In this document: in pieces, positions 8,266-18,100 of the stretch
How the letters are laid out: every line of letters begins with the position of its first letter
Position numbering within the stretch: position 1 is the first letter of the stretch
NCBI GenBank assembly: GCA_016867835.1
Contig: VGIQ01000014.1
Span: forward strand, 1 to 35,983
DNA from: Calditrichota bacterium
Lineage (GTDB): Bacteria; Electryoneota; AABM5-125-24; Hatepunaeales; Hatepunaeaceae
Reading direction: 5' to 3'
DNA: 35,983 nt
Program-made: the position numbers and the translations under genes
The notes under the pieces: model-generated
Database searches by the model: none
Seen by the model: only the letters and a program-made list of their open reading frames with translations
Told to the model about the DNA's origin: nothing

Positions 8266-8327
8266 GTTCCCGCGACAGCGGAAACCAGTCGATGCAATCT
8301 GAACTGGATGCCCGCCTGCGCGGGCAT
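8266..8327. repeat. Two diverged dRS3-like palindromes
   Basis: 8266-8285 is GTTCCC-GCGACAGC-GGAAAC (arms pair with one G-T mismatch pair). 8308-8327 is ATGCCC-GCCTGCGC-GGGCAT, in which both arms changed together compared with ATTCCC...GGGAAT at 999-1018, so pairing is kept. Both retain the 6-8-6 layout. Confidence 0.7.
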
Positions 8328-8367
8328 GATGATACCTCTACATTGCGCTTGACTTCTCAAGCAGATA

Positions 8368-9126
8368 TTAGTTGATCTGTCCGACTGTGAGAGTCAGTTT
8401 GCCGGAGGGGCCGGTGTAGCCTTCGGCACTTACGAGCATAAAGAACCGTTCCGGCAGAACGTGCCGCCACATTATCGCCAAGCCGGTCCTGAAGCCGCTG
8501 TCGTAGGCGAAGCGGTTGCGCTGAACGACGACGCCGGTGCGGCTCGTCCGTCGCTCATCTAATTGGGTCAATCTAAAAGCGAACGAAGCAGCCCAGAGGT
8601 TGCTCCCGGCGGGACGGAAGACGCCGAACTGGATCGTTCCCTCGTTCCAATCGAACCGGCTGCGGCGCGACGACGACGGGCGGCCTGAGGGATACTGGTC
8701 GTCGGCAAGTTTCGACTGATTAACCGTCGCCCGTCCCGATATATAGGGCCGAAAGCCCCGGTAGTCAACCGGCAAGAGAGCGGTCCAACCGAGTCCGGGC
8801 GAAGGGCCGTAGTCCCCGCGCGGTTCGGAACCGGAGAGTAATTGCAGCGAAACCAGCCCGAATTCAGCCCAGAGGTTCATATAGGGTGATACGCCCCGCC
8901 CTGCCGCGAAACCGACGCGTCGGATGTAAGTCAAGTCATTTCCGAGGTATCTTCGGTCGAACGATCCGTCGAGCGTCGCACCCCACCGGGAGGCGCTGCC
9001 CGGCGCATAGGGGAAAAGCGGTTCGGATTCAGCAGCGTGCGAGATGCAAATGCAGATACTGATGCTAATGCTGAATGATGCGGCAAGCAGCGCCGTTCGG
9101 TCAACAGCAGGACGAATCCGACTCAT
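8368..9126 (-). CDS. Predicted outer-membrane beta-barrel protein, function unknown
   Basis: I do not recognise a named family. The 252-residue protein starts with a signal peptide whose hydrophobic core is a run of alternating Ser/Ile and Cys/Ile, ending 'SHAAES'. The rest alternates polar and hydrophobic residues with many Gly, Tyr, Trp and Arg: 'RRYLGNDLTYIRRVGFAAG', 'MNLWAEFGLVSLQLLSG', 'FRPYISGRATVNQS', 'NLWAASFAFRLTQLDE', 'SGFRTGLAIMWRHVLP', 'RFFMLVSAEGYTG'. That pattern fits an 8-12-strand outer-membrane barrel. The last residue is Asn, not the aromatic typical of BAM substrates. Its ATG overlaps the stop of the giant Ig-repeat gene by ATGA (9123-9126), so the two are probably translationally coupled; an anchor or export partner for that protein is a reasonable guess, not shown by sequence. 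Confidence 0.65.
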   Translation of the reverse strand: MSRIRPAVDRTALLAASFSISISICICISHAAESEPLFPYAPGSASRWGATLDGSFDRRYLGNDLTYIRRVGFAAGRGVSPYMNLWAEFGLVSLQLLSGSEPRGDYGPSPGLGWTALLPVDYRGFRPYISGRATVNQSKLADDQYPSGRPSSSRRSRFDWNEGTIQFGVFRPAGSNLWAASFAFRLTQLDERRTSRTGVVVQRNRFAYDSGFRTGLAIMWRHVLPERFFMLVSAEGYTGPSGKLTLTVGQIN

Positions 9127-12100
9127 TGATCGACGCTGATGATGACGATCCCATCGACATCGGTGTCGCCATCCCCGTCGATGTCGCAGATTACGGTGAC
9201 GATGGCCGACCCGGCGCTGTTGCCGGCGGTGAATAGGGTGAAGGCGACGCCGGCGGCGTTGGTCACGCGGGAGGCGTGCTGAAGGCTGCAGCCGCCGGGG
9301 TTGGTGGTGATGCTGAAGCCGAGCGTAACTCCCGAAACGGGATTGCCATATTGGTCGGTCGCCGTCGCGGTGACGGTTCCGATGCGCCCGAACTGGAGCG
9401 CGGCCGGGTTGGCTTCGACGGCAATTGCTGCCACCGGCCCCGCGGTGATCGTCACCTGCACCGCATTGGCCGCGTCGCCGGCGGAAGCACTCACCGCGTA
9501 GTCGCCGGCTTCGGTGGCTCCGGAGAAGCGGCTCGACGCGGAGCCATTGCGCGTCCGGACGGCGGAGGGCGAGAGGACGCCTTCGTCGGGCTCGACGGCA
9601 AAGAGCACCCGGGTGTCGTCGGCGACACGGTTGCCATAGACATCGAAGATGTCGGTCACGATGTCAACCGAACCGCCGGCAGCGACCTGCGCGGGATCGG
9701 CGCTGATGTCGATCTGTCCCGGATCGCCGGGCAGGAAGGTGATCGGCGATGAGCGGCCCGAGGTGTCTCCGGCGGCAGCCACGACCCGGGCGGTCTGCCC
9801 GGCGACGGTGCCAGCGGTGTAAGTTGCCGCCGCCGATCCGGTCGAATCGGCCACCGTCTCGCCGGGTGCGATCGAGCCGCGCCCTGCCGGGTCGATGCTA
9901 AGTGCGACCTCAGTGCCCTCCTCAACCGGATTCCCGAACTCATCGGTAATGCGGATCGTAATGGGGGTTGCCGTCGCTGCGGCGAGCGAGTAGGATGCGG
10001 CGCTTACGCTGACCGAGTAAGGTTCGCCGGCGAGATAGGTGAGATTCGCTATGGTGGTGCTGATGGTCCCGCCGCGGCGGCTGGCCTGGACGGTGAATTG
10101 GGCTGCGCCGGCCGTGGTGCCGCTTGAAAGGACCGTCGCCGCCTGCCCACTCACGGTTACAGTGGAGGCGGGATCGAACGAGCCGTCGGGGGCTTCGAAC
10201 CGGACCGAGGTGCCGTCGGTGGCGGGATTGCCGTTGGCGTCGGTAACGTCTATGACGATCCGGGTGGTATCGCCGCCGACGGTAAGTTGTCGCCGGCCCA
10301 GGGTGGCTGCGATGTTTGCCGGAGGCCCGGCTACGAAGGTGAGAATCGGCTGCTGGTCGAGCAGCGTCCCCCCGGCGCGGACCTCGACCCGACCCTCCCC
10401 TACCGATCGTCCGACAATGGCAGCCGAGGTTTGGCCGGATTGGGTCGTTGCCGCGGCAGGCTGAGTAACGAGCGCATCCCCTCCCACGACCGAGACCGCG
10501 ACCCGGTCGGGCGGGACGTTGGGGATGGCGATGCCGCGCGAGTCGTAAAGTGTGATAGCCACCTGCGACTCCTCAGCGCCGTCGGCGACGATCTCGGTCG
10601 GGGTCAGGACCACCCGCGACCGGGCGGCGTCGATCACCTGCGGCAGACCGGTGCCTTCGAGGAACGCCACCCGATCCCCATTGGCCGAGGTTATCGTTGC
10701 GGTCAGGGTGATGGTTGTGGCGTCGATCCCGCCGACATAGTTGAAGAGACGCACCCGGAAAGTAGTTACGCCGCCGCATTCGACGAGCGTCACCGGCTCG
10801 CCGACCGCTTCACCCGTCAAGGCGAGGCCTTGAACGGCTTCTCCCTGAGGATTTTCACCCTGCACGCCAATCTCGATGGTCGTCCCGGCTGTCAAAGGAT
10901 GCCGGAAACTGTCGGCAACGGTCAGGACGAAGTCGCGGAAGCCTCCGGCGGGAATGGACCAGCCGTCCGAGGTGTCGAACCTCGCCAATGTCGGGCCGGT
11001 TACGAGGACGATGGTGCGCGAAGATACCTCGCGGTTCTGCCAATCTATGGTCTGGGCGGTAATGGTATCGACGCCGCCAACGGGCTCGGGTGCGGTTGTT
11101 CGCAGGATGGCTCGCGCCAGGCCGGACGAGTCGGTCGCAGCCGAGCCGGTGATGACGCCTCCGGTAGCACGGAAGCGGACGACGGTGCCGGGCGTTACAG
11201 GGTTTGAAAAGCGGTCGCCGAGAACAACGTCTATGATCACCGTGTCGGGCGGCGTTCCGAGGATGCCGGTAACACTGCAGCGGTCGTTCAGGACGGCAAA
11301 GTGCGTCCCGTCGGGCGGCCCGCCATGAATGGCGACGGAGATTGCCCGCCCGGCAATATTGGCGCCGGTCGAGGCCGTTATTTGAACCGCGCCGGCGTAG
11401 AACCCCGACCGCACCGTAACCGCGACCCGGCCCAACCCGTCGGTGCTTATTGAGTCCGGCTGCAAGTAGGCTACGGCGTCGGCACCGACGACGTCGGGAT
11501 CGACGAGGCTGTCGGGGCCTTCGAGGCTGAAGCGCACCGTCGCGGGGGAGAGCGAGTCCACCGGCACCCCGCGGTCGTCTCGAACTTCGAAGAGCAATGC
11601 AGCCGTTTCGGGCGAGCCCGATCCCCGCACCCCGATGCTTGATCGGTCAGCCGAGACGAAGACGATGTTGTTAGCCGTGCCGCTTACGAAGAGCACTTCA
11701 AGGGATGCGGTCGCATCGCCGGTCGAAGCCCGGACGAGCGAGCGTCCGGTCTCGAGCGCGCTTGTGAGACGACTTACCGCCCGACCCTCTTGATCGGTCT
11801 GGACGAGGGCGGTAACCTCGCCGCGGGAGGCGCTGAACGAGACGTTTTCGCCGGCTCCGAGCGGGTTGTCGAACCTGTCGAAGACCTGCGCACGCAAAGT
11901 CGTATTGTCGATACCGTTGGCGCGCAGAGTATCGCGATCGCTTTCGAGGGTGAGGCGGAAGGGCGCACCCGGCCGCAGGCGGATGACCACCCGGTCGCTC
12001 ACCTCGCCGGAGACGACGCGGATGGTGTCGAAGCCGGTTACGCGCCCGGCGCGGTAAATTGCAGTGGCGACGCCTCCGGCGGTGAAGCGGGGCGAGACCA

Positions 12101-15100
12101 CCGTCCCGAGTTGTGCCGAAAGGCGGATTTCGGTCAGGTCGGCAACCGGCGCGCCGTCCGCGTCGAAGAGGCGCAGCGTAATCTCGGTTGAGGCGTTGCC
12201 GTCGGCGACGAGGATGGCATCGGCAACGGCGATTTCGATTCGGGCCGGTTCTCCACCCTGCAGGTCGCCGGGGAGCACGGCGCGGCTCGAGTCGCGAACT
12301 TCACCCGACAAAGCGGATATCCAGACTTGCCGTCCGGCGCGGTCGTTGGCATAGGTGAGCCAGACGCCGTTGGGGTAGTCGATCGGGTCAATGGGGGTGA
12401 GGACGACGCCGCCGCGGGTGTAGCCGGTGCCGGTGATTTGGGCGAGGGTATCGGGATTCAGCGAGAACCGGACGACCGTCGAATCGATGACCGGGTTGCC
12501 GGCACGGTCGCTCACGACCGCCGTGACCGGGATGGCGGTGGTCCCGCCGGCCGGACGATGAATAGTGTTGAGGTCGGGCCGGACGACGACCCGGGCAGAT
12601 GGACCGGCTTCGATTTCGAGATTACCTCCGGACGCCAGCAGCCGGCCCTCGTAATAGACCGCTATCGACGCCTGGCCCGACCGGTCGCCAGCACGGACAG
12701 TTGTCTGAGCGATACCGTTGTCGGTCGTTGCAGCAAACGTATCGGCTCCTCCGGCAAAGGTAAGCCCGAGCCGGGTCGCTTCGCGCAGCACGAGTTGGGT
12801 CCCGTCGGGAACGAGGCTTCCTCCAGCGTCGCGCACGGTGACGATCAGGTCTGCTGTCTCACGCCGGCCGCTGCCGGTTATGGAGATGAGACGGGGAGCG
12901 ATCTCGATGGCCGCCGTCGCCGGGAGTGAGGCGAGACATTCAACGGTCGTGGAGTCGGCCAGACCACCGTAGGTTGCGCGCAATTGAGCGCTGCCGGGCG
13001 AGGGCGGGGAGGTGAACGCGACCCGTGCCGATCCAGTGCTGTCGGTAAGGGCTTCGCGGCCAATCAGCCCGCGGTCGGCGGCGAAACCGACTGTCCTGCC
13101 GATGAGCGCGACATTACGGGTCGTCTCGATTAGATGCGCCCGGACAACCGCGGTCGCCCGCCCGTTGGCGGGCAGCGCGCCGGGCGTTGCTGTAAGGCGC
13201 AGTGTTACTCCAAGTTGATCCAGTTCGATTGCATCCGCCGCACCGCCGCCGGCAGTGGCTTCGACCGCGAGAGTCGTATCGACCGAAGAGGCAAAGCCCC
13301 GGAAGGTTGTCCGGGCGAAGCCATCGCCATCGCTAAGAACTGAAGCCGGCGACACCGTTCCCCCCGCAGGCGCGGCAAATGTGACCCGGATATTTGCTGC
13401 CGGGTTGCCGACAGCATCTACGACGCGGGCGGCAAGGGCGACGCTGTCGAGGCCATCGCCAAGGAGACCCGACTCCTCTGCAGTGAGGGTGAGTGTGCCC
13501 ACCACCGGCACAAACCTAACGCTCCGGCGAGTCGTCAACGTCCGTCCGTAGGAGACATCGACGTTGGCAGTCCCCGGACTGGCCGCAGCCCGAAGCGGGA
13601 CGGTCGCTTCGCCTTCTTCGCTGAGAACGGCGGTGCCGGCGATCTGTCCGGCGTCGGTCGTGAACCGGACGCTTTTGCCGCCGACCGGATTGCCTCCGGT
13701 GGTGAGCACCAGCCGCGCAGTCATCAGAGCGACGGCGCGGCCGTTGGCCGGGATGCTGTCAGGGGCGGATTCGAGCGAGAGGGTCAAGCCTTGCAGAGCA
13801 ACCGCTACCGTGTCGGCAAGGTCGCCGGCAATCGCCCGGACGACGAGCGAGGTGTCGCTCACCGAGGCAACGCCTCGAGCAAAGACCGTCGCCTGACCCG
13901 AGCCGCCAGTGCTCGCGGTGTCGCGGGAGAGGCTGCCGCCGGAAAGGATACCAAACGTAACGGGAACACCCTCGACCGGCCGGCCGAGGGTATCCCGGAC
14001 GACCGCAGATATCGACGTCGAATCGACGCCATCGGCAAGCAGGGACGCCGCTCCGGCGGAAGCATCGAGATAGGAGAATCTACCGGCGAAGGCGACAACG
14101 AGGGTCTCGGCGAGGGTCGTTCCCTCCGGTCCGTAGAAGACGCCAACCGATGCGACGGCGGGCCGGTTGGCGCTGCGGAGTTGAACGCTCGCTTCGCCGC
14201 CTTCGCCAAGCCGGGCAAAAGGCGCAATAACGCCGGCGGTGGTGGTGAAGCGGAGGGTATCTCCCGTCACCGGATGGCCTGAAGTGGTCTCGCGAACCGA
14301 GGCAAGGACCGTCGAAGTTGAGCGCCCGTCGCCGGTGATGAGGCGCGGCTCAGCGGAAGCCTCGAGCGTAACGCCCCGCAGCGCGACGACTCCGGCGGAG
14401 CGGAGCCGGCCGTCGCGGGAAGTCGCAACGATGCCGAGCCGCCCGTCGGCTGTCGAAGGTGTTCCCGTAGCCCGGGCGCGCAGGAAGCCGTCGCGGTCGG
14501 TCCGTCCGACGTTGGGGGAAACGACTCCGGGTCCGTCAAACTCGATGGTGACGACCTCGTCCGGCGCTCCGCCCCCCCATGGATCGGTGATGCGCGCGGC
14601 GACGTCTGCTGCAGCCAGCCCACTGGCGAGGATCGAACCGGGAGTTACGGTCAATTGGATTGCCGCCGCGCGGTCGATCAGTTGGACATAGACCGTGTCT
14701 TCGAGCGTGTTGCCGTAGCGGGCGCGGATCATCGCCCGACCGGGCTGTCCGCCGGCAGTGTAGGCGGTTGTGGCGAGGCCGTCTTCAGAGAGAGGAACGG
14801 ACTGCGCCACCGCACCCCGATCGGTGGCGAAGAAGACCCGGCCCGGTGTAACCGGGTTGCCGGAGGAGGTCTCGACGACCCGTGCGGCAAGGTTTGCAGT
14901 GGCAATGGCGTTGGCGGGGAGGCTGTCAACATCGGCTGAAAGTTCGATAGTGATGCCTCGCAAGCCCAGATAGATCGTGTCGCGATAGGCGCCGCCGGCA
15001 GTCTGTGCGACGATGCGGATCGAGTCTTCGAGGGTCCGGGCAATACCGGTCAGGACCGTCGAAGCGAATCCCTCGTTGCCGGTTACGAGCCGCGACGACC

Positions 15101-18100
15101 TTAGCGCGCCGCGATCGACTGCGAGGTCGATGCGGACTCCGGCTGCTCCCCGCTCGAGGCCGTCGAAGGCCCGGGCTGTAACGACCGCGGTATCGAGGCC
15201 GTCGGCACGAATCGAAGCAACGTCGGTCGTCAGAACGATGCGCGCAATCACCGGAAGGAAGACGACGGCGACCGAATCGCGGATAGTTCCGCCGAAGCGG
15301 GCGGTTATGCGCGCGGTGTCGGGCCGGTCGGGGGCGGTCAGTTGGACGGCCGCGAAGCCGTCCGCGTCGGTCAGGGCAAACGAGCCGATGGCTCCGGCGG
15401 TGGTGGAGAACTCGATTCGGCGACCCGGCGCCGGAGCGCCGTCGGTGGTGCTGAGCCGGGCGGTAATGGCAACCCGGGAGCGCCCGTCGGCGAGCAGCCG
15501 GTCATCTCCGGAGATTACGGAGAGGCGCGCTCCCCGCATCAGGATCGTTGCGCGGGAGCGGACTTCGCCACTGACGGCATCGATCTGCGCAGGCGCGTCG
15601 CGGTCCGACGCCGGAGCGGTGAAGAGGCCGGTTACGGTCCCGTCGCCGAGGGTGTTCCCGACAGCCGGTTCGACCCGGCCGAAGTTATCGGGAGTTAAGG
15701 TGAAAGCGATCCGGTGACCGTCGGCGACCGGATTGCCATTCGAGTCGGCTGCCAACGCCAGGAAATCGGCGGTTTCGCTGCCGCTGGCGAAAAGTGTTTC
15801 GGCGGAAGCCCCGAAACGGATGAACGCCGGGCCTCGCGGTTCGAGCCGGATCGTCCGCTGATGGAAGCGGGCTGGTTGATCGGCAAGCGAGGCTCTTAGC
15901 AGCGCAGTCCCGGTGGCTCTGCCGGCGGTCCAGTCGAGCGTTGCCATACCACGCTCATCGGTCTGACCAATGCCGAGTTGGGTGCTTTGCAGCGCTCCGA
16001 GCCGGACGCCGGCGATGGAGAACCGGTCGGTCGCGCCGCCCTCGACCGCGCCAATGATCTCGATTCGGTTGACCCCTGCAGCAACCTGATCGGTCGGCAG
16101 GTTCAGGGTGTAATCGCTCCAGAGACGGCTGCGGGGCAGCGCCACTTGATCGAGTGGCTGGCGGTTGATGTGGACTTGCGTTCCGGGCAGGTCGATGCCG
16201 CGCAACTGCGCCTGAAAGCGAAGACCGGTCACGGCATCGGGATCGTCGATCCGAAACGACGACTCCCAGCGCACGACATTGGACGCTTCGGCCGGATCGA
16301 GCAGGATGACGACGGGGCTTTCCTGGGTGAACCTCACCGAAACCCCCGACACCGGTTGACCGGCCGGGTCGGTTACGAGGGAGGTCAGGCGGAGCGTTGA
16401 ACGGCCGTCGGCGGGAAGTTCGTTGCGATCGGGTGTCATAACGATAGAGAGCCGTGCCGGATCGGGCAGAAAGAGGACGCTGTCGGCAGCGGTCAAGCCT
16501 TCGCCGTAGAAGACCTGTACCCGTGAGGTGCCATTTATGACCCCGGTGGTGAGGCTGTCGAGGTAGGTGCCGTCGGCGCGGGTGGTGCCTTCGGCTTGAA
16601 TGGCGCCGAGGGAGGCTCCGATCCGGAGCCGGGCGCTGCCGATAGCGGCGCCGGTGGTGGTCTCGTTCAGTTGCACCGCGACACCGGCCCGGCTGCGCCC
16701 GTCGGCGTAGAGAGCCCGGGGAGAGGTCCGCACTGCGAGCCGGACTCCGCGCAGGGTGACGGACGTCGAATCGACGACTTCGTCCGGCTCAAGGGTCGCC
16801 GGGCGGTAAGGTTGGACGGTTGTCGAGATGGATCGCGAGATGGTGAGCGAGTAAGCGGGTAAGCGCGTGAGCGAGGAGGGGGGAGGTTGTGAAGGCTGCT
16901 CTGAATCGATGGAGACTATCCCGGCATCTTCTCGCTCACTCAGGCCCCGCTCACTCGCTAACTCGCTTACTCGCTCACTCGTCGCCGTCGCCCGGATGCG
17001 GACGATGGAGTCTGCCGGCAGCCCGATGCCGGTATAGAGAGCGGTGAAGATGCCGTCAATGCCGGTGCGGCCGCTCGACGGAGCGATGCTTCCGGCGTCA
17101 GCCTCAAGCACAATAACCACTTCGGGCGCAGGCTGGCCCAAGAGATTCGATGCGAAGACGACGATGCGGGTGGTGTCGAGGCCATTTGCGAGGAGCGACC
17201 GCCGGGATGGTGAAACCGAAACCCTCGCCAAGGCGGGAATCAACTCGATATGGGTCGAGTCGGGCGCGAGGAAACCTAACTGGCCATAGACGACCGCCGT
17301 GCCCGTCTCACCGCCGGCGGTGAAGGTCGTCCGGGCGCGTCCCGATGAGTCGAGCAGCGCGAAGGGTCTGATCACGCCGCTGCGAGCGCTGAACCAAACC
17401 GTATCCCCGACGACCGGACGGCGGCCCCGCCGTTCAACGGCTTCGCAGGTTACGATTGCAGGCGTCGCGCTGCCGGCCGAGAGGCTGTCGGGGGAAGCGG
17501 TCATCCGTCTCTCGATGGACCGGATGTCGAGGTCGGCAGACCGGCGCAACGAGCCGGCGCTGGCGAAGATGCGCAGCGATGAGTCTTCCTCAACCGGCGG
17601 CGAAGAAATGACGACGAACGCCCGGCCGGTCGAATCGGTCAAGACCCGCACCGAGTCGGGAGGCTGGTCACCGATGCCAAACCAGACCTCAGCCCGGGCG
17701 ACGACGCCTCCTCGCGGGTCGGTCACGGTTGCAGTTACGCGCGACGATCCGATCCCGCCGGCCAGTATCGAAGGCGGATCGAGCGCTATGGTTAACCCGC
17801 CAATAAGGGGCAGCAGTTCCAGGGCGGTGCTGTCGCGATGCGCCAGTGCATAGCGGGCGGTTACGAGAGCGGAGCCGGTTTCGCCGGCGGCAGTGAAAGT
17901 AACCGATGTCGTTCCATTGGCATCGAGGATGCCGGTGGCGGGCACCTGCCCGAGTAAAGCGCTAAAGCGGATCGTATCGCCGGAGACCGGATTGCCGGAA
18001 CGTGTCTCGTGCAGTTGCGCCGTAATCTCTGCCGTGGAGCCGCGCCGGGCGACGAGGGAGTCGGGCGACGCGGTTACACGCAGGGTCAGTCCCCGGATCA

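Larger units (their letters stand above)
8098..8367. other. Intergenic gap between the barrel gene and the pilT pair, with repeats
   Basis: No gene is visible. It holds a block of CAAGT-type microrepeats (8124-8174) immediately upstream of the pilT-like start and two dRS3-like palindromes (8266-8285, 8308-8327) just after the end of the barrel gene. A promoter for the pilT half of the locus would have to lie here; several AT-rich TTGATA-like words occur, but none gives a convincing spaced pair. I see no intrinsic terminator with a T-run. Confidence 0.6.
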
